From: Pseudomonas sp. GM79
Lineage (GTDB): Bacteria; Pseudomonadota; Gammaproteobacteria; Pseudomonadales; Pseudomonadaceae
Assembly: GCF_000282495.1 (NCBI RefSeq)
Contig: NZ_AKJE01000076.1
Span: 186,001-250,000, forward strand
DNA: 64,000 bases
Reading direction: 5' to 3'
The position numbers and the translations under genes were made by a program. This document shows positions 1 through 7,884 of the stretch, piece after piece. The first letter of the stretch is position 1. Each line of letters opens with the position of its first letter. Under the pieces are notes generated by a model that was given only the letters and a program-made list of their open reading frames with translations, ran no database searches and was not told where the DNA came from.

Positions 1-1724
1 AGCAAAGCCACCTGCATCCGCGTATGCACGCGGATGAACCAGCGCCAGAGCAGCGCCGCCACCGCGGCCGCGACTATGACGATCAGCACCAGCAACTTGT
101 TGGTCGGCAGAATACTGGCCGACAAGGCTGTCAGCAGCAGGAAAATCACTAACAGCGAGAGTATCGGGATCACTTCGGCGATCACCCGACGCACTCGCTG
201 TGTGTGGCGGCCGGCCATTTCCGGTTTCACACCCATCTCTGCCAGCAGCATCGACAGCGCCTTGAGCTTACGATAGGCGGCGATCAGGAACGGCAGTGAC
301 AACAGCAACGCCCCGCCCCAGATCAACGCTTTCTGCCAGCTCGGGTCGCTGACCCAGGCTTGCAGGTAAACGGACATGCGCTCGGCGAAGAACGCGCCCG
401 AGAGAAAGATCGCAATCACCAACGCCAGATTCACACCTACCTGCAACAGAATCCGCCGGATCATCGACGCCAACAGTGCGCCCTCGCCCTGAGGCTGAAT
501 GCTGCGCAGCCATTCGCCATACATCCCCAGCACACGGCTCAGACGCTGCGGCATCACTGCCGCAAGCTTGATCGACAGCGGATCGGCCGCGCGGATCAGA
601 TACGGCGTCAACAGCGTGGTGATCACCGAGACGGCCACCGCCACCGGGTAGAGAAAGTTGCTGGTGACCTGCAGCGTCATGCCCAACGCCGCGATGATGA
701 AAGAGAATTCGCCAATCTGTGAAAGCCCCATCCCCACGCGCAGTGAGGTGCGTCCGTCATTGCCGGCGATAAAGGCACCGAGGCCGCAGGACAACATCTT
801 GCCCAGCACCACTGCCACCGTGATCACCGCGATCGGCCAGGCGTATTGCAGCAGGATCATCGGGTCGAGCATCAGGCCGATGGCGACGAAGAAAATCGCA
901 CTGAACAAGTCGCGAACCGGCTCGATCAACTGCTCGATCTTCAACAGTTGTCGCGATTCAGCCATGATCGCACCAATCAGGAACGCGCCCAGGACCATGC
1001 TGTATTCAAGTTTGACCACCAACAGGCAGAAGCCGAAACACAGGCCCAGTACGGTGATCAGCAGCATCTCGTTGCTGTCGAACTTGGCCACATAGGCCAG
1101 CAGCCGCGGCACCAGCAGAATGCCAATAACCAGTGCGACAATCATGAACAGTGAAAGCTTGCCGACCGTGGAAAACACTTCTCCGGAACTGACGGTTCCG
1201 CTGACCGCGATGCTCGACAGCAACGCGATGATGCCAATGCCGAGGATGTCTTCGACGATCAGCACGCCGAAGATCAGCTGTGCAAAACGCTCGTTCTTCA
1301 TCTTCAGGTCGTTGAGCGCCTTGACGATGATGGTGGTCGAGGAAATCGCCAGGATCGCGCCGAGGAACAGCGAGTCCATGGTATTCCAGTCGAACCAGCG
1401 GCCGATTTCATAGCCGATCCAGATCATCAGGACGATTTCCAGGAACGCTGCGATGAACGCCGTGGCACCGACCTTGAACAGCTTGCGCAGGCTGAACTCC
1501 AGCCCCAGGCAGAACATCAGGAAAATCACCCCGAGTTCGGCGAGGGTCTTGATGGTTGCTTCATCGTGGATCAGGCTGAACGGAGGCGTGTGCGGGCCGA
1601 TTATGAAGCCGGCGACGATATAGCCGAGCACCACCGGTTGTTTGAGACGATGAAAGAGCACGGTCACCACACCCGCGATCAACATGATCACTGCCAGATC
1701 CTGAATGAAACTGATGGCATGCAT
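1..1724 (-). CDS. Kef-type (CPA2) monovalent cation:proton antiporter, 3' end cut by the window
   Basis: Inner-membrane antiporter that would exchange K+ or Na+ for protons. I translated it from the ATG at 1724; it stays open to the window edge, giving about 574 codons without a stop. The first residues are MHAISFIQDLAVIMLIAGVV, followed by KQPVVLGYIVAGFIIGPH and LAELGVIFLMFCLGLEFSL, the usual start of the CPA2 transmembrane domain. A later part (nucleotides 1-300) holds a soluble stretch ending in VRRVIAEVIPILSLLVIFLL and a further pair of membrane segments, so the protein is longer than the bare exchanger domain. The C-terminus lies outside the window. It stands alone, divergent from the thioesterase at 1921. 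Which cation it carries cannot be told from sequence. Confidence 0.85.
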   Translation of the reverse strand, partial: MHAISFIQDLAVIMLIAGVVTVLFHRLKQPVVLGYIVAGFIIGPHTPPFSLIHDEATIKTLAELGVIFLMFCLGLEFSLRKLFKVGATAFIAAFLEIVLMIWIGYEIGRWFDWNTMDSLFLGAILAISSTTIIVKALNDLKMKNERFAQLIFGVLIVEDILGIGIIALLSSIAVSGTVSSGEVFSTVGKLSLFMIVALVIGILLVPRLLAYVAKFDSNEMLLITVLGLCFGFCLLVVKLEYSMVLGAFLIGAIMAESRQLLKIEQLIEPVRDLFSAIFFVAIGLMLDPMILLQYAWPIAVITVAVVLGKMLSCGLGAFIAGNDGRTSLRVGMGLSQIGEFSFIIAALGMTLQVTSNFLYPVAVAVSVITTLLTPYLIRAADPLSIKLAAVMPQRLSRVLGMYGEWLRSIQPQGEGALLASMIRRILLQVGVNLALVIAIFLSGAFFAERMSVYLQAWVSDPSWQKALIWGGALLLSLPFLIAAYRKLKALSMLLAEMGVKPEMAGRHTQRVRRVIAEVIPILSLLVIFLLLTALSASILPTNKLLVLIVIVAAAVAALLWRWFIRVHTRMQVAL

Positions 1725-1920
1725 GGCGTAGGCTCCTTGGAGTGGCCTTTCGAAGGGTAACACCGCGACTTCTGGCAGAAAGGCGGTGCAATATATGGAA
1801 ACAGATCGATCCGGGAGTGACGGCGACCATCCGCCCGGCGTCCCGATAACTGTTGGTTTGAAAAACCAAGCACCCGCAGAGGTGTAACCCCGAATCCTGC
1901 CTTGAACCCGTGAGTACGTT

Positions 1921-2403
1921 ATGGAACCCGGAAACGCCCAGCTGTCGATGACGGTATTGATGACCCCCGACATGGCCAATTTCTCTGGCAATGTCCACGG
2001 CGGCACCCTGCTCAAATACCTCGATGAAGTGGCCTACGCCTGCGCCAGCCGCTATGCCGGCCGCTATGTGGTGACCCTGTCGGTGGATCAGGTGATCTTC
2101 CGCGAGCCGATTCACGTCGGCGAACTGGTGACCTTTCTGGCGTCGGTCAACTACACCGGCAACACCTCGATGGAGGTGGGCATCAAGGTCGTGACCGAGA
2201 ACATCCGCGAGCGCTCGGTGCGTCACACCAACAGCTGTTTCTTCACCATGGTCGCGGTGGATGACCAGCGCAAACCGGCCGCAGTCCCACCGCTGCAACC
2301 GCAGAACAGTGAAGACAAGCGTCGGTACATGCAGGCGCAGCAGCGTCGGCAGATTCGTCAGGAACTGGAAAAGCGTTATCAGGACATCAAGGGCGACGCC
2401 TGA
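1921..2403 (+). CDS. acyl-CoA thioesterase, hot-dog fold (YciA/BFIT-like)
   Basis: A 160-residue single-domain hot-dog thioesterase that hydrolyses acyl-CoA to free fatty acid and CoA in the cytoplasm. The motif GNVHGGTLLKYLDEVAYACA (about residues 22-41) carries the Asn-His-Gly-Gly loop and the Asp on the central helix that define this family, and VDQVIFREPIHVGELV is the following conserved strand region. The C-terminal tail from about residue 125 is charged and probably helical (EDKRRYMQAQQRRQIRQELE). Length and order fit the family. It is monocistronic: a divergent antiporter lies upstream and a REP pair downstream separates it from convergent pdxY. Substrate chain length is unknown. Confidence 0.9.
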   Translation: MEPGNAQLSMTVLMTPDMANFSGNVHGGTLLKYLDEVAYACASRYAGRYVVTLSVDQVIFREPIHVGELVTFLASVNYTGNTSMEVGIKVVTENIRERSVRHTNSCFFTMVAVDDQRKPAAVPPLQPQNSEDKRRYMQAQQRRQIRQELEKRYQDIKGDA

Positions 2404-2440
2404 GCTATTCAGTCAGTTTGACGGTGCTCATTAGATCGTC

Positions 2441-2533
2441 TTCGCGAGCAAGCCCGCTCCCACAATGGATCTTCAGTGCACACAGATTTCGTGTACGACA
2501 GAGAGCCAGTGTGGGAGCGGGCTTGCTCGCGAA
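2441..2533. repeat. REP pair (inverted), fluorescens type
   Basis: Two 23-base units in inverted orientation: 2441-2463 (TTCGCGAGCAAGCCCGCTCC followed by CAC) and its reverse complement at 2511-2533, separated by 47 bases. The pair lies between the convergent stops of the thioesterase and pdxY, the usual place for REP elements, and could act as a transcript-end stem-loop. Confidence 0.9.
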
Positions 2534-2550
2534 TGGGGTCGACGAGAAGC

Positions 2551-3423
2551 TCAGAGGCTGATCGCCGTCGCTTCGAACCGCACCCGCGGATGGGCGATCC
2601 GGTCCTGCGCCCGCACCAGTTCCAGCTCATAGCTGGCGCAGGCCTGGGTTTCCAGCATCACTTCATGCACCGCCGCCGCGGTGAATTCGAAGGCACTCAC
2701 CAGACTGTCACCCAGCAGCACGCGTGCCAGGAACAGCCCGGCAGTCAGATCGCCAACGCCCACCGGCTGACGCGGAAACGCCAGCAGCGGCCGACGCAGG
2801 TGCCAGCTGCCTTCGGCGGTCACCAGCAACATCTCGAAGCCATCCGCCAATTTGCCGGGATAGTCCAGATGCTTGACCAGCACCGCCTTCGGACCGCGCG
2901 CCAACAGCGCTCGCGCCATGGCCAGGCAATCGAACAGTGACTGCGCCTTGCGCCCCGAGAAGCTGTTCAGCTCCAACTGGTTCGGGCACATGAAGTCAGC
3001 CACCGCTGCCGCCTCTTCCAGCAGAAAATCGCTGACCTCGGCTGGAACGGTGCAGCCCTTCTCCGGATGGCCCATCACCGGGTCGCAGAGGTATACCGCT
3101 TGGGGATTGATCGATTTGATTCGTTCCACACCCGCGAGAATCGCCCGGCCCTGGGCCGCGCTGCCGAGGTAGCCGGACAACACGGCATCGCAATTGCCCA
3201 GCTCACCAATTGCAGCGATTCCTTCTACCAATTCCGGAATCTGATGCGGAGCCAGCACTTCCCCGGCCCACTGGCCATATTGCGTATGGTTGGAGAACTG
3301 CACGGTATTGAGCGGCCACACGTTCACCCCGACCCGCTGCATCGGGAAAACCGCGGCGCTGTTGCCAGCGTGGCCGAACACCACGTGGGACTGGATGGCG
3401 AGCACATGGGGCGTACGTTTCAT
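2551..3423 (-). CDS. pdxY: pyridoxal kinase PdxY
   Basis: Salvage enzyme that phosphorylates pyridoxal to pyridoxal 5'-phosphate with ATP in the cytoplasm. The 290-residue product has the PfkB/ribokinase-like kinase fold. The N-terminus LAIQSHVVFGHAGNSAAVFP is the PdxY/PdxK signature for the pyridoxal pocket, YLCDPVMGHPEKGC is the mid-protein substrate region, and VGVGDLTAGLFLARVL (about residue 224) holds the catalytic Asp of the GxGD motif. Length equals the usual PdxY length. The gene is convergent with the thioesterase and divergent from the DUF3301 gene. I see no regulator or riboswitch in the 120 bases upstream. Confidence 0.95.
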   Translation of the reverse strand: MKRTPHVLAIQSHVVFGHAGNSAAVFPMQRVGVNVWPLNTVQFSNHTQYGQWAGEVLAPHQIPELVEGIAAIGELGNCDAVLSGYLGSAAQGRAILAGVERIKSINPQAVYLCDPVMGHPEKGCTVPAEVSDFLLEEAAAVADFMCPNQLELNSFSGRKAQSLFDCLAMARALLARGPKAVLVKHLDYPGKLADGFEMLLVTAEGSWHLRRPLLAFPRQPVGVGDLTAGLFLARVLLGDSLVSAFEFTAAAVHEVMLETQACASYELELVRAQDRIAHPRVRFEATAISL

Positions 3424-3543
3424 GCGGTGAGTTTTCCGTCAAACGATTGAAATTCGAGCCGCGCAGTATGCGACTAAACGCAGCCTGTACGACAGACCGG
3501 CGACGCAGTTAAGCTGGCACTATCTTGTTGGAGCACCCTGTTG

Positions 3544-3957
3544 ATGCTGACCCTCGGAAATATCTTCGTGCTGATGCTGCTCGCCACCGGTGGCGCGTGG
3601 TTGTGGCACAACCACGGCTTGCGCGAACGTGCGCTGGAGCGGGTCATGCAGCATTGCGCCAAGCTTCGGATCGAGCTGCTGGACGGCAACGTAGCCTTGA
3701 AGAAGATCGCCTTCATTAAAGACGCCAATGGCCGTCGGCGCCTGGCCCGTGTGTATAACTTCGAATTCACCGTGACCGGCGAAACCCGCCACACTGGCAC
3801 CATCACTCAGTTCGGCGCCCACAGCGCACAGATCGAGCTCGCGCCCTACCCGATGCCGTTCGACGACACTCCGCCGGTGGTCGATATCGCGAAGCCCAGA
3901 GCCGAGGTGATTGAACTGAGCCAGTGGCGGCAAGAACACACCAAGTGGCGGCCTTGA
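3544..3957 (+). CDS. DUF3301 family protein, single N-terminal membrane segment
   Basis: A 137-residue protein of unknown function. The N-terminus MLTLGNIFVLMLLATGGAWL is one hydrophobic segment, followed by a cytoplasmic-looking or periplasmic basic region (HNHGLRERALERVMQHC) and a beta-rich domain (VYNFEFTVTGETRHTGTITQ). I match it from memory to the DUF3301 family of gammaproteobacteria. The start is put at the ATG at 3544, because GGAG lies 9-10 bases upstream; the in-frame TTG at 3541 is less likely. It stands alone between divergent pdxY and a REP pair. Confidence 0.75.
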   Translation: MLTLGNIFVLMLLATGGAWLWHNHGLRERALERVMQHCAKLRIELLDGNVALKKIAFIKDANGRRRLARVYNFEFTVTGETRHTGTITQFGAHSAQIELAPYPMPFDDTPPVVDIAKPRAEVIELSQWRQEHTKWRP

Positions 3958-3982
3958 AGGTAGTTGTTGTCAGTTAAATCCA

Positions 3983-4076
3983 TTCGCGAGCAAGCCCGCT
4001 CCCACATTTGATCTGTTGTGCTGCACAACTTGTGTGCACATCACAGTCCCTCTGTGGGAGCGGGCTTGCTCGCGAA
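3983..4076. repeat. REP pair (inverted), fluorescens type
   Basis: Units at 3983-4005 and 4054-4076 are reverse complements of one another (core CGCGAGCAAGCCCGCTCCCA), with a 48-base spacer. They fill the gap between the convergent ends of the DUF3301 and COG0523 genes. Confidence 0.9.
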
Positions 4077-4105
4077 GAGGCCTTCTCAGGCGGTGAAAAA
4101 ATCAG

Positions 4106-5077
4106 CTAGTTCGCTTGAACCCTGCACCCCACCAGCCCCTCCTGCAGCTCTTCAACAGCCTGCTGCTCACTGAAAATCAGCTCAATACGCGAATCCCGAC
4201 GCCATTCGCTGGGTTGCCAATCCAGTAACGAGTTATCCAGCGCATTGGCCGACACCCAACCCTCAACGCTGTGGATAACCAATTTCGCCCGCCGCCATTC
4301 AAGGCGCTCAAGCCACTCCCCGATCAATACGGAGTCGAATACCTGACTCGGATGCCACCGCCATCCAACGCTCCAGCCACCCTCCTGCGCCTGACTCAAG
4401 CAAATTGGCAGCGTGGGGTCGGTCCAGATGGCCGGCATCTGCGCCAATCCCTTGGGCATGACAAAGTTATCCACCCCCCCGACAGCCTGAGCCCCGAGCC
4501 CCGGCAACTCACTCAATGGCAAAACCGCTTGCTGCGTCCAGTACAAGGGACGTTTCGGCAACCGCGCGGCGATTCGCTGGCGATCACTATCGTCGAGGCC
4601 TTCTGCCTTGTTCAGCAACAGCAACCCGGCACTGTCCAAGGCTTGCTGTTGCGCCGCAGGCAGCGGTTTTCCGGCCGCGAGCGCCCGGGCATCCAGCACC
4701 AGCACGCACGGCTGCACCGCCAGGACACCTTGCCACGGCGCCTCACTCAATTGCCGGAGTAACTGCGCCGGATGCCCTAGCCCGGAGGGTTCGATGAACA
4801 GTCGATCCGGTCGTGCCTTGCGCAGCAACCGCCCGAGGCCGATCTGAAACGGTGCACCATTGACGCAACACAAACAGCCCCCGGCCACTTCCCCCAGTGC
4901 GATACCATCGGCATCCTGGGTCAACAGCGCGGCATCCAGACCGATCTGGCCGAACTCGTTGATCAATACCGCCCAGCGCTCACCCGCGGGCCGTTGCGCC
5001 AGCAGGTGCTTGATCAGGCTGGTCTTGCCAGCGCCTAGCGGGCCGGCAATGACGTGGGTGGGAATGTTCTGCAACAT
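4106..5077 (-). CDS. COG0523 (CobW/YjiA-like) GTPase, putative metallochaperone
   Basis: A 323-residue GTPase of the G3E/COG0523 class, whose members deliver metal ions to client proteins. Walker A is GPLGAGKTS at residues 12-20. The family's metal-binding CxCC motif is GGCLCC at residues 66-71. RLFIEPSGLGHP is the following switch-like segment, LLLNKAEGLDDSD holds the (N)KxD base-recognition motif, and the C-terminal CobW_C domain is present but short. The start chosen is the ATG at 5077, directly before the Walker A strand; the open frame runs on to 5380 but only across the divergent neighbour. It lies at the left edge of the zinc-limitation island, where a second COG0523 gene (6116-7324) also sits. 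A role in zinc allocation is inferred from that context. Confidence 0.85.
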   Translation of the reverse strand: MLQNIPTHVIAGPLGAGKTSLIKHLLAQRPAGERWAVLINEFGQIGLDAALLTQDADGIALGEVAGGCLCCVNGAPFQIGLGRLLRKARPDRLFIEPSGLGHPAQLLRQLSEAPWQGVLAVQPCVLVLDARALAAGKPLPAAQQQALDSAGLLLLNKAEGLDDSDRQRIAARLPKRPLYWTQQAVLPLSELPGLGAQAVGGVDNFVMPKGLAQMPAIWTDPTLPICLSQAQEGGWSVGWRWHPSQVFDSVLIGEWLERLEWRRAKLVIHSVEGWVSANALDNSLLDWQPSEWRRDSRIELIFSEQQAVEELQEGLVGCRVQAN

Positions 5078-5104
5078 GGTCGAGGTTTTCTGAGGAGGTA
5101 AAGA

Positions 5105-5461
5105 ATGCGGTTGATGGGATGGTCGTTGCTTCTGGCGCTCACGTCGGGCGAAGCGCTGGCTCAGGCCTGCGTGGTGCACAGCACGGCTGAGCGGCTCGAC
5201 GTGAAGGTCTGCCAGCAAAACCGCAACATCCCGGAAAAACTGTTCGCCGACGGATTCTGCCAGCCGAATCTGCCCGGGCAGAAAGTCGAAGTGCAGTACG
5301 TCGACCAATGCCCTACCGGCGCGTTCGGGGTGTGCAGCAACGCTCAAGTCGCCAATATGCCCTACCGGCAGGATATTCACTATTACGGCGTGGCCACCGA
5401 TGCGGCGTATTTGAAGCCGTTTTGCGAAGCCCAGAGCCAGGGAACCTGGCTCAAACCTTGA
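5105..5461 (+). CDS. small secreted cysteine-containing protein, function unknown
   Basis: A 118-residue protein with a clear Sec signal peptide (MRLMGWSLLLALTSGEALAQ, cleavage likely after AQA). The mature part has six Cys residues (ACVV, VCQQ, FCQP, QCPT, VCSN, FCEA), so disulfides or metal binding are possible in the periplasm. A strong Shine-Dalgarno sequence (GAGGAGGT, 5091-5098) precedes the ATG. It is divergent from the COG0523 gene with only 27 bases between the two starts, and convergent with the DUF1826 gene. I recall an unnamed small gene at the same place in P. aeruginosa. I do not recognise the family; a periplasmic zinc-related role is a guess from position. Confidence 0.7.
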   Translation: MRLMGWSLLLALTSGEALAQACVVHSTAERLDVKVCQQNRNIPEKLFADGFCQPNLPGQKVEVQYVDQCPTGAFGVCSNAQVANMPYRQDIHYYGVATDAAYLKPFCEAQSQGTWLKP

Positions 5462-5465
5462 GCGG

Positions 5466-6116
5466 CTAGCTCAGCCAGTCAAGGGTCAGGATCAAACGAC
5501 GCTCTCCCGGCGCTGGTTGCGGCGAACGGTGGATCAAACCGAAGCCTTCGTTGCCGTGCCACTTCTCCCCTTTAAGCAACGCCACTTCGCCGCTGGTGAT
5601 TTGCTGGATCAGCGACTCGTCCGGCGGTTCGGCCTCAGGTTTGCCTAATTGCTGGCGATCCATCGCCCCTTCTTTCAGCCATTGGCTGCCGATACCTGCG
5701 TAGGTGGTGATCAACCGCACGGGCACGTGATCGACGTGGAAACGCGGGCACATGGCTGTGTCCAGAACCCGCAGGCGCAGGCCGATACGCTGGGCGCCCA
5801 ACAGGCAAGCGAAAGCGCTGACCAGCCAGGAAATATCGGCGATAAAGCCTTCGTAGCCCTCAAGGTCGCTGAAGCCTGAGGCTAAACCGTGGAGATTGGG
5901 TTCGGCGTCATCGCCGGGCATTTCCAGGGACAGTGACTCGGCCAGCGGCTCGTTCAGGGACAACAACAAACGACCGAAATCGGCAATGTGCGCCGGGAGT
6001 TGGCGTTGCCAGAGGGCGAGGTTCACGCCGTCGTCCAGAATTCCGGTCAGCGCTTTGGGCGTATCACCTTGAACCTGACGAATGACCGGTCGCAGCTTCA
6101 GACTGGGCGCCAACAT
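5466..6116 (-). CDS. DUF1826 domain protein
   Basis: A 216-residue cytoplasmic protein of unknown function that I match to DUF1826, a family known to co-occur with Zur-regulated COG0523 genes. A His-containing stretch CPRFHVDHVPVRLITTY (about residues 130-146) and WHGNEGFGLIHRSP near the C-terminus could bind a metal; the HxD...H arrangement resembles a cupin or 2-oxoglutarate oxygenase fold, but that is inference. The start at 6116 overlaps the zigA stop as TGATG, so the two genes are translationally coupled. The open frame extends eight codons further upstream but without a better start. It is the last gene of the leftward dksA2-zigA-DUF1826 operon. Confidence 0.8.
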   Translation of the reverse strand: MLAPSLKLRPVIRQVQGDTPKALTGILDDGVNLALWQRQLPAHIADFGRLLLSLNEPLAESLSLEMPGDDAEPNLHGLASGFSDLEGYEGFIADISWLVSAFACLLGAQRIGLRLRVLDTAMCPRFHVDHVPVRLITTYAGIGSQWLKEGAMDRQQLGKPEAEPPDESLIQQITSGEVALLKGEKWHGNEGFGLIHRSPQPAPGERRLILTLDWLS

Positions 6117-7324
6117 CAGGCGGCCGCCTCTTCGTGCCAAGGACCGAACGGATCGGGCAGTAACTGCCAGCCCTCGACGCCCAAGGCCATTTCAGCATCC
6201 GTCAGCAGGCAGTTATCGAGTTCGGCGGCGAGTTGCGCAAAGTCGATGTTCTGGCCGATAAACACCAGTTCCTGGCGGCAATCACCGGTGGCGGCCGTCC
6301 AGTTTTCCATGATCCCGGCGGTGCTTTCTTCGTCTTGCGGCCACTGGTTTTTCGGCACGAAACGCCACCAGCGCCCGGCAAAACCGTGGCGCATCAAGCC
6401 GCCGGCCTGGGACCAGCTGCCAGCATCCCTGTGTTTGCTGGCCAGCCAGAAATAGCCCTTGGAGCGCAGCAATTTGCCGTTCACCCACGGACGATCGATG
6501 AAGCTGAAGAAGCGTTGTGGATGAAACGGTCGCCGCGCCCGATAGGCCGTGGAGGCGATACCGTACTCCTCGGTTTCCGGCACGTGTTCACCGCGCAATT
6601 CCTGCAACCATCCCGGCGCCTGAGCGGCTTTTTCGAAGTCGAAGCGCCCGGTGTTGAGGATTTTCTTGAGCGGCACTTCGCCCATGACCATCGGAATGAT
6701 TTCCGCCTGGGAATTGAGCCGTTCAAGGATCGCGATCAACTCTTGGCGCTCGTTACTGCCGATCAAATCGATCTTGCTGATCAGGATCACGTCGGCGAAT
6801 TCGATCTGCTCGATCAACAGGTCAGTGATCGAGCGTTCGTCCTCCTCGCCCAGGGTTTCGCCACGGGAAGCGAGGCTTTCGGCGGCTTGATAGTCGAGCA
6901 GGAAGTTCATGCCGTCGACCACGGTAACCATGGTGTCTAGCCGCGCTATGTCCGCCAGGCTCTGCCCTTCTTCATCGCGAAACGTAAAAGTTTCCGCTAC
7001 GGGCAAAGGCTCGGAAATCCCCGTGGACTCGATCAGCAGGTAATCGAAACGACCGTCTCTGGCGAGTTTGCTGACTTCTTCGAGCAAATCTTCCCTCAAG
7101 GTGCAGCAGATGCAGCCGTTACTCATTTCCACGAGTTTTTCTTCGGCACGATTCAAGCTGACATCGCGCTGAACTTCGCTGCCATCAATGTTGATCTCAC
7201 TCATGTCATTGACGATCACCGCGACACGCAAATTTTCGCGATTACGTAGTACGTAATTAAGAAGTGTACTTTTTCCGGCACCGAGAAAGCCCGACAGGAC
7301 GGTCACGGGGAGACGATTGGGCAT
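6116..7324 (-). CDS. zigA: zinc-responsive COG0523 GTPase (ZigA-like metallochaperone)
   Basis: A 402-residue G3E GTPase. Walker A is GFLGAGKST at residues 12-20, the metal motif is CICC at residues 71-74, YLLIESTGISEPLPVAETF follows, and LISKIDL carries the guanine-recognition KxD. The C-terminal CobW_C domain (about residues 285-380) has GYFWLASKH and the typical aromatic pattern. The start is the ATG at 7324, with GAGGAA about 7 bases upstream; the open frame continues to 7645 only as a shadow of dksA2. Lying 28 bases downstream of dksA2 and behind a putative Zur operator, it is expected to be made in zinc shortage and to hand zinc to essential enzymes. The client is not identifiable here. 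Confidence 0.9.
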   Translation of the reverse strand: MPNRLPVTVLSGFLGAGKSTLLNYVLRNRENLRVAVIVNDMSEINIDGSEVQRDVSLNRAEEKLVEMSNGCICCTLREDLLEEVSKLARDGRFDYLLIESTGISEPLPVAETFTFRDEEGQSLADIARLDTMVTVVDGMNFLLDYQAAESLASRGETLGEEDERSITDLLIEQIEFADVILISKIDLIGSNERQELIAILERLNSQAEIIPMVMGEVPLKKILNTGRFDFEKAAQAPGWLQELRGEHVPETEEYGIASTAYRARRPFHPQRFFSFIDRPWVNGKLLRSKGYFWLASKHRDAGSWSQAGGLMRHGFAGRWWRFVPKNQWPQDEESTAGIMENWTAATGDCRQELVFIGQNIDFAQLAAELDNCLLTDAEMALGVEGWQLLPDPFGPWHEEAAA

Positions 7325-7352
7325 CAGGTATTCCTCATCAGGATGTGGCCGG

Positions 7353-7757
7353 TCAAATCGCCCGTTGATGGCGTTCGCGCAGCTCTTCACGTTCTTTGGC
7401 TTCAATACACAAAGTGGCGGTGGGTCGCAGCAGCAGGCGCTTGAGACCAATCGGCTCACCGGTTTCGCGGCACCAGCCGTACTCGCCGCGAGCCACGTGC
7501 TCGAGGGCTTCGTCAATCTTGTCCAGGAGCTTCTTTTCCCGCTCCAGCAGGCGCAGTTGCCACTGGCGCTGTTCTTCGGCGCTGCCGATATCGGCGGGAT
7601 CGCTGTGGGGTTCCTGCTCGCGTAACGCGTCGAACTCGCCGGCAATGCGCTCCTGCAGCTCGCTGCGCTGAGCCAGCAACAGCTCGCGAAAGAAACCTTG
7701 CTGGGCGTCGTTCATGTAATCGGCGGCGGGTTGAGCGAGGAGTTCTTGTTCAGTCAT
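7353..7757 (-). CDS. dksA2: DksA2, zinc-independent DksA paralogue
   Basis: A 134-residue transcription factor of the DksA/TraR class that binds the RNA polymerase secondary channel and works with ppGpp. The coiled-coil tip region EFDALREQEPHSDPADIGSA keeps the acidic DxxD-type tip. In ordinary DksA four Cys bind zinc as CxxC-17-CxxC. Here the positions are C96/T99 and C117/A120 with the same 21-residue spacing between halves, so two of four ligands are gone. This is the known pattern of DksA2, which replaces DksA when zinc is scarce. The start at 7757 lies 33 bases from the palindrome at 7790-7804. First gene of a leftward operon with zigA and the DUF1826 gene. Confidence 0.93.
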   Translation of the reverse strand: MTEQELLAQPAADYMNDAQQGFFRELLLAQRSELQERIAGEFDALREQEPHSDPADIGSAEEQRQWQLRLLEREKKLLDKIDEALEHVARGEYGWCRETGEPIGLKRLLLRPTATLCIEAKEREELRERHQRAI

Positions 7758-7789
7758 GGCGGTGAATCATCAGAGCGGGTGTATTTTTA

Positions 7790-7804
7790 TGTTATAGTAT
7801 AACA
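7790..7804. promoter_or_regulatory. putative Zur operator (perfect 7-1-7 palindrome)
   Basis: TGTTATA-G-TATAACA, a perfect 15-base palindrome between divergent dksA2 (start 7757) and the secreted-protein gene (start 7885). It has the same arms as the site at 9508-9522, and matches the Zur box of gammaproteobacteria as I know it (core GTTATA-N-TATAAC). On the minus strand it contains TATACT, a fair -10 hexamer for dksA2, so binding would block the promoter. Confidence 0.85.
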
Positions 7805-7840
7805 ATGCAAATAAGCCACTCCCCTCTTGTTACTCACGAC

Positions 7841-7874
7841 AAAGGGCACGATGCTTTAAACCGTCCGCCCTTTT
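7841..7874 (+). other. leader hairpin with T tract upstream of the secreted-protein gene
   Basis: AAAGGGC (7841-7847) pairs with GCCCTTT (7867-7873) around a 19-base loop and is followed by a short T run, ending about 11 bases before the ATG at 7885. It could be a weak terminator, an attenuator, or chance. The stem is only 7 bp. Confidence 0.35.
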
Positions 7875-7884
7875 GAGAAATGCC

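Noticed and set aside
2441..4076. Repeated 23-base units that could be mistaken for a CRISPR array
   Set aside because: Units are in inverted pairs, not direct repeats, with no regular spacers and no cas genes; they are REP elements.
4466..4474. TTATCCACC as a further DnaA box
   Set aside because: It has a mismatch at the last base; only exact 9-mers were counted.
7325..7645. N-terminal extension of zigA by 107 codons
   Set aside because: It overlaps dksA2 out of frame and lacks any domain; GAGGAA before 7324 gives the real start.
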